The notes: generated by a model from the letters alone, not told the origin. Positions 1 through 8,453 are shown, counted from the stretch's first letter. The stretch: 22,917 nucleotides of DNA from Christensenella sp. UBA941 (GCA_002293365.1 DBDD01000251.1:1-22917), one strand, 5' to 3'. Made by a program: numbers and translations.

Positions 1-2
1 CA

Positions 3-950
3 GCAACAGCCGAACCGGCTACGGAAGCTCCCGCCGCCGACGCAAGGGTTATTCGCATGGGCTGCACCAGCCCCGAAGAATCCAACTTTGGCCAAGGCAT
101 GAGAATGTTTGAAAGACTGTTTGAAGAATACACAAACGGCGCTTTCGACGTACAGCCTTTCCCGAATGCGCAGCTGGGCAACGAGCGCGACCTGGTTGAA
201 GGCGTTGGCATGGGCACCATAGAAATGTGCGTTACGTCCACAGGCCCGATCGTTAACTTCTCGAAAGACATGATGCTGCTCGACCTGCCGTACGTTATCC
301 TCGATACGCCGGAAGGCCTCGCGAAGGCATACGAGTTCATGGACGGCCCGATAGGCGCGAAGATGCTCGCCAGCCTGGAAGCCAGCAACATTAAAGGCCT
401 CGGCTTCTGGGAGAACGGCTTCCGTAACATCCTCAATTCCAAGAGGGAAGTTAAAACCGTCGAAGATCTCAAGGGCTTGAAGATCCGTACGATGGAAAAC
501 GAGATTCACATGGCCATCTATAACGAGAACGGCGCTTCCGGTATTCCTATGGCCCATACCGAAGCCTTCACGGCTCTTCAGCAAGGCGTTATCGACGGCA
601 TGGACAACATCCTTGGCGGCTTCTGGCTCCAGGGCTCCTATGAAGTTGCCAGGTACCTCACGATGAGCAAGCACTTCTATTCGCCGGCCGTCTGCCAGAT
701 GAACCTCGATCTGTACAACAGCCTCTCGCCGGAGCACCAGGACGCCCTCAAGCGCGCGATTCTCGAAACCAGCAAATGGGAGCGCGAGTTCACGGCGCAG
801 GTCGACGCGGAATACAAGCAGAACATGATCGACGCTGGCCTCACAGTCACCGAAGTGGACTTCGAGGAGTGGAAAAAGGCCGCGCAGCCCCTGTACGACA
901 AGTACCTCCCGAGCATTCCTGCCGAATACGTTGAAGGCCTGATGGGCTAA
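3..950 (+). CDS. dctP: TRAP transporter solute-binding protein, DctP family (5' end outside window)
   Basis: Extracytoplasmic substrate-binding subunit of a tripartite ATP-independent periplasmic (TRAP) transporter, which hands its ligand to the DctQM membrane complex encoded just downstream. The reading frame is open to the left edge. Its first visible residues form an Ala/Pro/Glu/Thr-rich linker (ATAEPATEAPAADA), as found after the lipid-anchored cysteine of Gram-positive binding proteins, so the signal peptide and true start lie upstream; the ATG at 57 is internal. Family hallmarks are KGLKIRT (codon 486-488 is the conserved ligand-carboxylate Arg of TRAP binding proteins) and the later TEAFTALQQGVIDGMDN segment. 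The family knowledge implies an organic acid or sugar acid ligand; the sequence does not tell which. A hairpin without a U-tract follows the stop. The assignment is sure, the ligand unknown. Confidence 0.95.
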   Translation, partial: ATAEPATEAPAADARVIRMGCTSPEESNFGQGMRMFERLFEEYTNGAFDVQPFPNAQLGNERDLVEGVGMGTIEMCVTSTGPIVNFSKDMMLLDLPYVILDTPEGLAKAYEFMDGPIGAKMLASLEASNIKGLGFWENGFRNILNSKREVKTVEDLKGLKIRTMENEIHMAIYNENGASGIPMAHTEAFTALQQGVIDGMDNILGGFWLQGSYEVARYLTMSKHFYSPAVCQMNLDLYNSLSPEHQDALKRAILETSKWEREFTAQVDAEYKQNMIDAGLTVTEVDFEEWKKAAQPLYDKYLPSIPAEYVEGLMG

Positions 951-965
951 AAGTCAGTAAGGATC

Positions 966-997
966 GGAACCGCCGACTTACGCTAGCCGGCGGTTCC
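966..997 (+). other. Intercistronic hairpin between dctP and dctQ
   Basis: A perfect 10-base stem (GGAACCGCCG at 966-975 with its complement at 988-997) encloses a 12-base loop, 16 bases after the dctP stop. No T-run follows, so it is not a standard intrinsic terminator. Such structures commonly protect the 3' end of binding-protein mRNA or give partial termination, letting the binding protein exceed the permease. That role is inference. Confidence 0.7.
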
Positions 998-1036
998 GCG
1001 CCGATTTAATACAATCCTGTAGGATTGGAGGGCGAA

Positions 1037-1543
1037 ATGAAAAAATTTCTCGTGCATTTTGAAGAGAATCTCTGCGTCATTATGCTGCCGATTATGACTA
1101 TACTCGTAGTGCTATCCGTATTTGGCAGATACACGGGTCTGTTTCTGTTGAACTGGGCGGAGGAAACCGTCCGCTATATGTATATCTGGCTCGCTTTCTT
1201 AGGCGTCGGCGCTGCGGCGAAAACGGACTCGCACTTCCGCGTGGGGGCGTTGGTGGAGTCTCTGAAGCCAAAAGCGAAAGTAGTCGCCTCGTATATTTAC
1301 AATGGGCTGACGCTTGCCTTTTTAGTCGCGCTAATCGTGATTTCCTTTAATCTTCTGGAGCGGCTGGCGTCGATGAATCAGCTTACGCCTATGCTAAGGC
1401 TCCCCATGGGAGTTGCCTATGGGGCGATCCCCGTTGGTTGTATACTGATGATCCTGCGTACGGTTCAACGTCTTTACGAAGAATATAAAGAGCGCAAATC
1501 CGGTAAAACGGATGTTGCTGAAAAGGAGGCTGACGCCACATGA
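1037..1543 (+). CDS. dctQ: TRAP transporter small membrane subunit, DctQ family
   Basis: Small four-helix membrane subunit of the TRAP transporter, which partners the large DctM subunit. The 168-residue protein has hydrophobic segments near its N-terminus (CVIMLPIMTILVVLSVFG), at WAEETVRYMYIWLAFLGVG, and two more in the C-terminal half, with a charged tail rich in Lys and Glu. The WAEE...RYMYIWLAFLG stretch is the typical DctQ signature. I chose the ATG at 1037 because GGAGG lies at 1027-1031, six bases before it; a TTG at 1025 is in frame but would contain the ribosome-binding site. The gene overlaps dctM by four bases (ATGA), which suggests translational coupling. Confidence 0.93.
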   Translation: MKKFLVHFEENLCVIMLPIMTILVVLSVFGRYTGLFLLNWAEETVRYMYIWLAFLGVGAAAKTDSHFRVGALVESLKPKAKVVASYIYNGLTLAFLVALIVISFNLLERLASMNQLTPMLRLPMGVAYGAIPVGCILMILRTVQRLYEEYKERKSGKTDVAEKEADAT

Positions 1544-2832
1544 CGGAAATGTTAATTACCTTGTTCGGCGTGCTGTTCGTCATGCTGGCTATCGGGGTTC
1601 CTATTTCTATCTCGCTGGGAATTTCGGCGCTCGTCGCGTTCATGATATTCGAGCCGAATACGGCGCTTGTGGTTATTCCCCAAAGAATGTTTACCACGGC
1701 CGACAACTACGTCTTCCTCGCCGTTCCGTTTTTCATGTTATCGGGTGAATTAATGCTAAATGGGGGCATATCGGAAAAGCTGATCAACTTTGTTAAGGTC
1801 GTGCTTTACCGTGTGCCCGCGAACTTGGCTTGCGTCACGACCGCCGCTTCCGCATTCTTCGGCGCGATTTCGGGCTCCAACCCCGCTACTGTCGCCGCTA
1901 TCGGAGGCATCATGGTGCCGGGTATGATAAAAGACGGCTATCCGAAGGAAAAAGCCGCGGCTATAGCCGCTTCCGCCGGAACGCTGGGCGTTATCATACC
2001 GCCGAGTATTCCTATGGTTACCTACTCGATTACGGCTTCCGCGTCGCTGGGCGCGATGTTTATCGCCGGCATTTTTCCCGGCATCATACTGGCGCTGGTC
2101 ATTATGGGCGTAAGCATCGCTACATGCCGTAAGTACGATACCGGCGTTCGCGAGAAGGTTACCTTCCGCATGATGGGTAAGGCGACCGTCGACGCGCTAT
2201 GGGGGCTCATGATGCCCGTTATCATCCTGGGCGGCATCTATAGCGGTATTTTTACGCCTACGGAGGCCGCCGCCGTATCGTGCGTATACGCGTTTATTAT
2301 CAGTAAATTCGTATACAAAAAGCTGGAGAACAAGGATATTCGCCCCATACTCGTCCGCTCGGCCATCAATTCGGGTATTTGCATGCTCGTTTTGGCGCTG
2401 TCCGCGCCGTTCTCTTGGCTTATGACCAGCAGCGGCCTGCCCGGCATGATCGCCGAAGGCATGGTTACGCTTTTCAACAGCCGTATCATGATTCTGCTTT
2501 CCATCAACGTTATGCTGCTCTTCCTGGGCTGCTTCTTGGAGACGCAATCTATCATACTGCTGGTTACCCCGATTTTGTTGCCGGTCGCGGTTCAGCTGGG
2601 CATTCATCCGATCATGCTGGGCGTAATCATCATCGTAAATACCTCCGTCGGCATGATTACGCCGCCTATGGCCGTTAATCTCTTCGTCGCCAGCCGCGTA
2701 TCGGGCTGTACGATAGAGGGAATTAGCAAGAAGATCATACCGTTCCTTATCGCGGAAACAGTGGCGCTGCTCATTATGTCCTATTTCCCCGAAGTCGTGT
2801 TGTGGTTCCCGCGTCTTTTAGGCGCGATATAG
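1540..2832 (+). CDS. dctM: TRAP transporter large permease subunit, DctM family
   Basis: Large permease of the TRAP system, which uses an ion gradient to bring in the ligand delivered by DctP. The 430-residue length is normal for the family. It is strongly hydrophobic throughout, with about a dozen membrane segments. The family signatures FFGAISGSNPATVAAIG and GTLGVIIPPSIPMVTY lie in the first half, with pseudo-repeated NTSVGMITPPMAVNLF in the second, matching the inverted-repeat architecture of DctM. Its ATG overlaps the dctQ stop. No terminator follows; 41 bases separate it from the transaldolase-like gene, so the two are probably co-transcribed. Confidence 0.96.
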   Translation: MTEMLITLFGVLFVMLAIGVPISISLGISALVAFMIFEPNTALVVIPQRMFTTADNYVFLAVPFFMLSGELMLNGGISEKLINFVKVVLYRVPANLACVTTAASAFFGAISGSNPATVAAIGGIMVPGMIKDGYPKEKAAAIAASAGTLGVIIPPSIPMVTYSITASASLGAMFIAGIFPGIILALVIMGVSIATCRKYDTGVREKVTFRMMGKATVDALWGLMMPVIILGGIYSGIFTPTEAAAVSCVYAFIISKFVYKKLENKDIRPILVRSAINSGICMLVLALSAPFSWLMTSSGLPGMIAEGMVTLFNSRIMILLSINVMLLFLGCFLETQSIILLVTPILLPVAVQLGIHPIMLGVIIIVNTSVGMITPPMAVNLFVASRVSGCTIEGISKKIIPFLIAETVALLIMSYFPEVVLWFPRLLGAI

Positions 2833-2873
2833 CGTAAAGACACATATTTCATAAGGAGCCAAGCAAGATTATT

Positions 2874-3926
2874 ATGAACGATTCCTATTTTAAGCGTGTG
2901 CAGAAGCAAACCGCGACGAAGCTATGGATAAACAACGTCACTCCTATAGAGGCGCAATGGGCGATCGACATCGGGGCCACAGGATGTACTCAAAATCCAT
3001 CCTACCCATGGAAGATGCTGAATCATCCCGACTACAAGGAGCATACCGTCGGTCTGCTCGATAAGATCATCGCGCGCGAGAGTGACGACGATATGGTTAT
3101 ATCCGAGCTTCAAGCGGAACTGGTACAGGAAGTCGCGAAGGTGTTCCTGCCGGTATACGAAGCGTCTATGGGCCGTATGGGCTATGTCACAATCCAGGAG
3201 AACCCGTTCCTGGAGAATAAGGATTTCATCGTGGAGCGCGCGTATCGCAACCGCGGAGAATATCCGAACATCATGGTAAAAATCCCGGCGACTGTCGGCG
3301 GGCTGGAGGCCATCGGCGAAATAGTGAAAAACGGCGTGCCTTTCTGCGCGACGGAAGTCATGAGCGTCGACCAGGCCGAGACGGTTTGCAAGCTGTATCA
3401 CGATGCTTGTATGGGCGCAATGCATCCTCCCGTGGGTACATTGGCGCATATCGCCGGTATTTTTGACGAACAGCTCGCCAATACGGTCAAGCGCGAGGGT
3501 ATAGACATCTCTTCCGACGTCCTATGGCAGGCCGGTATCGCGGTCGCGAAGAAAATATACCAGATTGTGAAAACGCATTGGCCGGAAATAGGTTTCGTAA
3601 GCGGCGGAGCGCGCGGATTGCATCATTTCACCGAAATGGTCGGCGCGGATTGTGCGGTAACGATCAACTGGGGAGGTACGGCGGATACGCTGATCAATAA
3701 CGATCCGCCTGTGGTACAGCGGTTCTTGCAGCCCGCGCCCCACGAAGTGATCGACGAGCTATGCTTGAAAGTGGAGGAGTTCCGGAAGGCTTACTTCAAG
3801 AATTCGCTCAAGCCGGAAGAGTATGAGTCGTTCGGTGCGGTTGTTTTGTTCCGCACTCAGTTCGAAAAAGCATGGCAGAGCGCGCGTGAATACGTCGCGA
3901 ACCGCCGCGCTCAGTTACATGGCTAA
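2874..3926 (+). CDS. Transaldolase-family aldolase
   Basis: Class I aldolase of the transaldolase family, a TIM barrel that forms a Schiff base with a ketose and transfers or releases a dihydroxyacetone-type fragment. The 350-residue protein carries the early TQNPSYP motif (the TNPS of transaldolases) near residues 38-44, and Lys136 within IMVKIPAT, which matches the position of the catalytic Lys in classical transaldolases. The motif GVPFCATEVMSVDQA replaces the more usual NVTLIFS segment, so this is a divergent subgroup and substrate should not be assumed. AAGGAG at 2853-2858 is somewhat far (15 bases) from the ATG. It follows dctPQM closely and ends at a strong terminator, suggesting it acts on the imported compound or its product. 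Alternatives are ordinary pentose-phosphate transaldolase or a sugar-acid/sulfosugar aldolase. Confidence 0.85.
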   Translation: MNDSYFKRVQKQTATKLWINNVTPIEAQWAIDIGATGCTQNPSYPWKMLNHPDYKEHTVGLLDKIIARESDDDMVISELQAELVQEVAKVFLPVYEASMGRMGYVTIQENPFLENKDFIVERAYRNRGEYPNIMVKIPATVGGLEAIGEIVKNGVPFCATEVMSVDQAETVCKLYHDACMGAMHPPVGTLAHIAGIFDEQLANTVKREGIDISSDVLWQAGIAVAKKIYQIVKTHWPEIGFVSGGARGLHHFTEMVGADCAVTINWGGTADTLINNDPPVVQRFLQPAPHEVIDELCLKVEEFRKAYFKNSLKPEEYESFGAVVLFRTQFEKAWQSAREYVANRRAQLHG

Positions 3927-3944
3927 AGAATCTTACGCATAGAT

Positions 3945-3984
3945 AGTTGGGCCGCCGGCTTTAAGCAAGGCGGCCCAACTTTTT
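3945..3984 (+). terminator. Intrinsic terminator of the TRAP-transaldolase operon
   Basis: A perfect 12-base stem (AGTTGGGCCGCC at 3945-3956, complement at 3969-3980) with a 12-base loop is followed directly by a T-run (3980-3984). It starts 18 bases after the transaldolase stop and separates this operon from the TetR-ABC operon. Confidence 0.93.
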
Positions 3985-4100
3985 GCAGCCGGATATATTA
4001 GAAATACCGTATATATTAAATATAGAATGGAAATGTAAAAATCTAAACATATCCATAAAACAATTATTGTGCGCTATAATAAAATAATTATATAAATATA

Positions 4101-4129
4101 TTGACAAATAACTAATGCGACGTTAAGAT
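4101..4129 (+). promoter_or_regulatory. Sigma-A type promoter of the TetR-ABC operon
   Basis: A perfect -35 box TTGACA (4101-4106) is followed after 17 bases by TAAGAT (4124-4129), four of six matches to TATAAT. It sits in an AT-rich 184-base gap (3985-4168) and lies just upstream of the palindrome at 4132-4146. A further TATAAT at 4075-4080 lacks a convincing -35 box. Confidence 0.75.
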
Positions 4130-4131
4130 TA

Positions 4132-4146
4132 GACTGACATTCAGTC
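4132..4146. promoter_or_regulatory. Probable TetR-family operator (perfect palindrome)
   Basis: GACTGA-CAT-TCAGTC is a perfect inverted repeat with a three-base centre, starting two bases after the -10 box and so covering the likely transcription start. It lies 22 bases before the tetR-like ATG. Position and symmetry fit autorepression by the TetR-family protein, which would also control the ABC genes. Binding is inferred. Confidence 0.8.
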
Positions 4147-4168
4147 AATACCGGGAAGGAGGAGGCGC

Positions 4169-4849
4169 ATGAGGACAGTTAAGGCCGCCGATGTACGCAA
4201 ATCCGAGATATTAGACGCTGCCGGTGCGCTTTTCAACCAAAAGGGCTACGACGCGACTACGATCAGCGATATCATTAATAAGCTAGGAGTAGCGCGGGGG
4301 CTCGTATACTACCATTTTAAATCCAAAGAAGAAATATTAGACGCGTTGATAGAGCGCACCGGCACGGAGTTCTTGGCCGCTGCAAAAAGAATTGCCGAGG
4401 ATAAAAGCATACCGGTGTTCGAGCGCCTGTTCCAAACACTCCTGGCCATGAACGCAAAGGGCAACGACGAGGAAATCGAAGCTACGGCAGAGCAAATGCA
4501 TAAGCCGCAAAACGCATTGATGCACCAAAAGTCCCACATGCTGATGATGGCGGGTATCCCGCCCATTCTGATGGAGATCATATCAGACGGCATCGCGGAG
4601 GGCCTGTTCGATACGCCCTATCCATACGAGAGCCTGGAAATGATCGTTGCGCATGTTAATACCGTGTTCGATTCTTGTGTGGATTTATACTCGCCAGAGG
4701 AGCTCCTTGTGCGTATTAACGCCTTCATTTTCAACATAGAACGGCTGCTTGGCGCGGCGTCCGGCAGTTTCGAGCCAATAAAAAGAATGTTCGCTACGGC
4801 GGATAATAATTACGATACAAGGGCCGGTACGGAGAATAAAGGGGATTAA
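4169..4849 (+). CDS. TetR/AcrR-family transcriptional regulator
   Basis: Ligand-responsive DNA-binding repressor, 226 residues, normal for the family. Residues about 10-58 form the TetR helix-turn-helix: ILDAAGALFNQKGYDATTIS, then IINKLGVARGLVYYHFKSKEEIL, with the recognition helix around VARGLVYYHF. The C-terminal part is helical and Met-rich and would bind an unknown ligand and form the dimer. GGAGGAGG at 4158-4165 precedes the ATG. The stop is two bases before the permease ATG, so regulator and transporter are one operon. With the palindrome over its promoter it most likely represses the operon until an effector, often a transported or toxic compound, binds. The effector cannot be read from the sequence. 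Confidence 0.93.
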   Translation: MRTVKAADVRKSEILDAAGALFNQKGYDATTISDIINKLGVARGLVYYHFKSKEEILDALIERTGTEFLAAAKRIAEDKSIPVFERLFQTLLAMNAKGNDEEIEATAEQMHKPQNALMHQKSHMLMMAGIPPILMEIISDGIAEGLFDTPYPYESLEMIVAHVNTVFDSCVDLYSPEELLVRINAFIFNIERLLGAASGSFEPIKRMFATADNNYDTRAGTENKGD

Positions 4850-4851
4850 TT

Positions 4852-7182
4852 ATGTATTCAAAGCTCATCAAAAACGACATACGGAAAAGCAAGCTGATTA
4901 CTTTAGCCGTTACGGCATTCATTCTCATCGCGGCGATGCTTACGGCCTTGGCGGCGACGCTTGCGGTGAATCTATTCGGCGCGGTGGACAATATGCTGCA
5001 AGTATCGAAGTCGGTCGATTTTGTACAGATGCACACCGGCGATGTGGATATGGAGCAATTGAGAAGCTTCGTTAGCTCGCAGCCAAGCGTAGAAGACTTT
5101 CAAGTGCTGCCGTTTCTCAATATCGACGGGGCCGAGATCGTAATAGGAGACGGATCGCTTTCGGACATAGCTCAGGACAACGGCTTTTCCGTACAGAGCG
5201 CTAAATTCGACTTCCTGCTCGATTTAAATAACGAGCTTATTCAGCCAAAGGACGGCGAAGTCTATTTTCCCATCTACTATATGCAAGAAGGCGCGGCAAA
5301 GCTGGGAGATAAGGTCGTTATCAATGGCGTCGAATTTACTATGGCGGGATTTTTGAGGGATTCCATGATGAACGCGGCGCTAACATCCTCAAAGCGATTC
5401 CTTGTGAGCGAGGCCGGTCTGGAAAAAATCCGCGGCTATGGGCAGATGGAGCAGCTTATCGAGTTTCGTCTAAAGGACGGCGTTGCGCCTTCGGAATTCG
5501 AGGCCGCGTATATCGGCGCGGGGCTTCCGGCAAACGGTCCGCCCGCAATCACGCGCATGCAGATAGCGCTGATGAACGGCATCACGGACGGCATTATGAT
5601 CGGCGTGCTGGCGCTTATCGTCATACTCGTCATCATAGTGGCGTTTCTGTGCATCCGATTCACGCTTTTGGCAAAAATCGAGGAGGATTACAAGGAAATC
5701 GGCGTTTTGAAAGCTATTGGAATGCGGGTGGGCGAAATTAAAAAGCTCTATCTGGCGAAATACGGCGCAATCGGCTCAATCGCCTGTGCGCTTGGGTTTT
5801 TGCTATCAATGCCGCTCGCAGAGCCGTTCATGCAAAATATCCGCCTATACATGGGCGAAAGCGACCGGCAGCTTGCCGCCTTGCTTTGCGGCCTTGCGGG
5901 AGCGGCAGTGATTTTCGGCGTAGTCGTACTATATGTAAACGGAGTGCTGCGGCGCTTCAAGAAAATATCGGCGGCGCAAGCGGTACGCTTCGGCGCCCCG
6001 CAGGAGAAGTCAAAATCGGCGAGAAGCTTTCGTTTCAGCGGCATTCGCCTCTTTTCACGAAATATATTTCTCGGTATCAAGGATATTCTTGCCCGCAAAA
6101 AGCTTTACGTTACGATGCTGACGGTGTTTATCATCTCGTCATTCATCATGATCGTGCCGCAAAATATTTATAACACGATTTCGGACAAGAGCTTTGTCAC
6201 ATACATGGGTATGGGCATGTGCGACGCCAATTTATATATCAAACCTACTCAGTCGCAGGACGTTATTCCGAAAGCAAACGAGGCGGCCGGCATATTGGCA
6301 AACGACGCGGATGTTGCAAAATACGCCATGATAACAACAAAGATGTTCGACATGAAAGCGGACGACGGCTCTACGCGAAAGCTAAGAATAAGCTTGGGAG
6401 ACCATTCGGCATATCCCATTGCTTATTCGCAAGGAACGGCTCCGACTACAGAATCGCAGATCGCCATCTCATCGCTGTACGCGGACGATCTTGCCAAGAC
6501 GATCGGCGATGAAATCGTATTATCGGCCGGCGGCGCTGAAAAACGGCTTACTGTCTGTGGGATATGCTCCGATATAACCAGCGGCGGCAGGACGGCACAA
6601 GCCATCTTCGATATTGAACCCGGCGATATTCTATCCGTCGGCATCCCTGTATCCTTCCGCGCGGGAGTGGACGCTAATGCAGCCATAGCGCGATATAAAG
6701 GGCAGTTTCCATTCGCTCAAGTCTACGGTATCGAGGAGAATATCGACCAGATGTTCGGCTCTGTAATAGACGCGATGAAGCTGGCTTCCTACGCCGCGAT
6801 TGGCATAGCGGCGCTGCTGACGATATTGGTCACGGCGCTGTTTATGAAGATGCTAGTGACAAAGGATCGCTACTCCATAGCGATACTGAAAACGTTGGGC
6901 TTTAAATGCGCAGACATTCGAAAGCAGTATCTGACGCGTTCAATTGTCGTGCTAGTGTTAGGCGTGATACTCGGGACAGTACTAGCTAATACGCTCGGCG
7001 AGTATGTTGGCGTAGCTATTCTATCCGCGTTCGGCGCGTCATCGTTTAACTTTGTGGTCAACCCGCTGTTCGCGTATATCGTTTCTCCGCTGCTCATCGC
7101 CGTATGCGTATATATCGCGACGATGCGCGGCGTATCGGATATTACCCCGCTAAAAATTTCCGAACATATCAAGGAGGCGTAA
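4852..7182 (+). CDS. FtsX-type ABC transporter permease, duplicated module
   Basis: Membrane subunit of a MacB/LolCDE-like ABC system. The 776-residue protein has two homologous halves. Each has an N-terminal helix (about residues 14-42 and 418-440), an extracytoplasmic domain of about 200 residues, and a three-helix FtsX core (about 245-370 and 640-765), giving eight membrane segments. Both halves show the FtsX coupling motif, IGVLKAIGMRVGEIKKLYLAKY and the second-half IAILKTLGFKCADIRKQYL. Such permeases usually act as mechanotransmitters for export or removal of peptides, lipids or antibiotics, or for signalling, rather than as uptake channels. AAAGGGG precedes the ATG. The start lies two bases after the tetR-like stop, and the ATPase follows within four bases. 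The substrate is unknown; an efflux or resistance role is inferred from the regulator. Confidence 0.93.
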   Translation: MYSKLIKNDIRKSKLITLAVTAFILIAAMLTALAATLAVNLFGAVDNMLQVSKSVDFVQMHTGDVDMEQLRSFVSSQPSVEDFQVLPFLNIDGAEIVIGDGSLSDIAQDNGFSVQSAKFDFLLDLNNELIQPKDGEVYFPIYYMQEGAAKLGDKVVINGVEFTMAGFLRDSMMNAALTSSKRFLVSEAGLEKIRGYGQMEQLIEFRLKDGVAPSEFEAAYIGAGLPANGPPAITRMQIALMNGITDGIMIGVLALIVILVIIVAFLCIRFTLLAKIEEDYKEIGVLKAIGMRVGEIKKLYLAKYGAIGSIACALGFLLSMPLAEPFMQNIRLYMGESDRQLAALLCGLAGAAVIFGVVVLYVNGVLRRFKKISAAQAVRFGAPQEKSKSARSFRFSGIRLFSRNIFLGIKDILARKKLYVTMLTVFIISSFIMIVPQNIYNTISDKSFVTYMGMGMCDANLYIKPTQSQDVIPKANEAAGILANDADVAKYAMITTKMFDMKADDGSTRKLRISLGDHSAYPIAYSQGTAPTTESQIAISSLYADDLAKTIGDEIVLSAGGAEKRLTVCGICSDITSGGRTAQAIFDIEPGDILSVGIPVSFRAGVDANAAIARYKGQFPFAQVYGIEENIDQMFGSVIDAMKLASYAAIGIAALLTILVTALFMKMLVTKDRYSIAILKTLGFKCADIRKQYLTRSIVVLVLGVILGTVLANTLGEYVGVAILSAFGASSFNFVVNPLFAYIVSPLLIAVCVYIATMRGVSDITPLKISEHIKEA

Positions 7183-7185
7183 GCT

Positions 7186-7932
7186 GTGAATAAAATAATT
7201 ACTGGGAAAAACGTTGTAAAGACATATGGCGAGGCAAATGTATTAAACGGAGTGAACGCGGAGATAGCAAAAGGCGAATTTGTCGCGGTTATGGGGCCGT
7301 CCGGCTCCGGGAAATCGACGCTATTGTTTGCGCTTTCCGGCATGGACGACGTCTCGGATGGTTCGGTGATGTTTTGCGATACAGAGCTTTCAAGCTTGAA
7401 AGAGCACGAGCTTGCGGACGTTCGCCGCGCGAAGATGGGCTTTATCTTCCAGCAGCCCACTATGCTGAAGAATCTTAACATCTTGGACAATATCCTTCTT
7501 CCGGCCATGAATGCCGGAAAGAAGGATACGGCCAAGCTCTTGCAAAAAGCTAAAGCGCTGATGAAGAAGACGGGCATAGACGGGCTGGAGAACAGGGATA
7601 TCACCGAGGTTTCAGGCGGACAGCTCCAGCGGGCGGGCATCTGCCGCGCGCTTATGAACGAGCCGGAAATTCTTTTTGCGGACGAGCCGACAGGCGCGCT
7701 CAACTCAAAATCTGCGGAAGAGATCATGGACTTGCTGGCGAACCTAAACGAGGAAGGCACGGCCATATTGCTGGTAACGCACGACGCAAAGGTCGCAGCC
7801 CGCGCTGACAGAATTTTGTTTACGAAGGACGGGAATTTCGTCTTTGAACTTTCGCTGCAAAGATCTAGCGGAATGGATATGGAAGCGAGAGTGGAAAAAG
7901 TGCTCGCGCAGATGGCGGCTGTAGGTATTTAG
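7186..7932 (+). CDS. ABC transporter ATPase, MacB/LolD type
   Basis: Cytoplasmic ATP-hydrolysing subunit for the permease just upstream. All nucleotide-binding motifs are intact in the 248-residue protein: Walker A GPSGSGKST (Lys43), Q-loop FQQP (Gln90), signature SGGQ (143-146), Walker B ILFADEPTG (Glu167) and H-loop THD (His199). The DEPTGALNS segment after Walker B is typical of the MacB/LolD/FtsE group that pairs with FtsX-type permeases. Translation starts at GTG 7186 with a textbook AAGGAGG at 7171-7177, which lies inside the end of the permease gene. The short C-terminal tail after the H-loop has no extra domain. Confidence 0.96.
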   Translation: MNKIITGKNVVKTYGEANVLNGVNAEIAKGEFVAVMGPSGSGKSTLLFALSGMDDVSDGSVMFCDTELSSLKEHELADVRRAKMGFIFQQPTMLKNLNILDNILLPAMNAGKKDTAKLLQKAKALMKKTGIDGLENRDITEVSGGQLQRAGICRALMNEPEILFADEPTGALNSKSAEEIMDLLANLNEEGTAILLVTHDAKVAARADRILFTKDGNFVFELSLQRSSGMDMEARVEKVLAQMAAVGI

Positions 7933-7946
7933 AGTCTTTATGAAGC

Positions 7947-7973
7947 GCCCGCCCCTTTGCCAAAGGAGCGGGC
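7947..7973. terminator. Hairpin between convergent genes, possible bidirectional terminator
   Basis: A 12-position stem (7947-7958 with 7962-7973, one C-A mismatch) closes on a three-base loop, 14 bases after the ATPase stop and 36 bases from the stop of the convergent DUF11-like gene. Neither strand has a proper T-run, so termination would be weak or factor-dependent. Confidence 0.5.
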
Positions 7974-8009
7974 TTGCCGGAGGCCGCGTACGGTTATCGG
8001 CGCTAAACG

Positions 8010-8453
8010 TCACGAAGCTCCAAGAGAAACGATAGGTATATTTGTACGTACAGTGTTGTCTTCCGATATTATGTCGCCCGCGGAAGATGTTACGGTATAT
8101 GTGTTGTCGAGCGATCCCGCCGCTTTTGGAGACACCTTGCCTCTAATAAGCACTTTCGCCGATGAGCCGCCGGGAATGCCGCCAAGAGCATGACTGCCGG
8201 GCCACGGCCGCCAGATATTGCCGCAGTCCGTTGAGTATTCCACGTTTGTCAGGCTGGGCGGAGGCGCGTAGCCAACAGTGGGGAACGCCGCGGCGGAGCC
8301 GTTATTCCTCACGGTAACGGCGGTCGTCACCGTGTCGCCGGGCTTCGGATTGGCGTTGTCGGTTATCGCGGCTGTCACTAGCTTGGCCGTGCCGCTGTAT
8401 TCAACATTCGTAAGTTCATAGGGCGGCGTATTGGAAACCGTCACTTTCGCCAT
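8010..8453 (-). CDS. Small DUF11-like repeat protein of unknown function
   Basis: A 147-residue protein rich in Thr, Val, Asn and Gly, predicted mostly beta. The segment DNANPKPGDTVTTAVTVRNNG is typical of DUF11 / conserved-repeat domains, immunoglobulin-like modules usually found in tandem in large cell-surface proteins. The words LTNVEYS occur twice (about residues 14-20 and 68-74), each after a Pro-Pro, so the protein contains an internal duplication. I see no signal peptide, membrane helix or sorting signal. It could be a cytoplasmic or unconventionally exported protein, or the remnant of a larger surface protein. AAGGGAG lies about 11 bases before its ATG. It stands alone, convergent with the ABC operon and divergent from the ATPase-TOPRIM pair. 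Confidence 0.6.
   Translation of the reverse strand: MAKVTVSNTPPYELTNVEYSGTAKLVTAAITDNANPKPGDTVTTAVTVRNNGSAAAFPTVGYAPPPSLTNVEYSTDCGNIWRPWPGSHALGGIPGGSSAKVLIRGKVSPKAAGSLDNTYTVTSSAGDIISEDNTVRTNIPIVSLGAS

Noticed and set aside
2874..3926. Sulfoquinovose (sulfo-transaldolase) pathway
   Set aside because: A transaldolase and a GRE activase/GRE occur in the same window, as in sulfosugar and DHPS degraders, but there is no sulfoquinovosidase, sulfosugar isomerase or sulfolactaldehyde enzyme, and the two loci are separated by unrelated operons.
6870..7766. A 298-codon open frame on the minus strand across the permease/ATPase junction
   Set aside because: It is antisense to two genes with complete ABC motifs, has Ser/Ala-rich composition without any domain, and no ribosome-binding site was evident.
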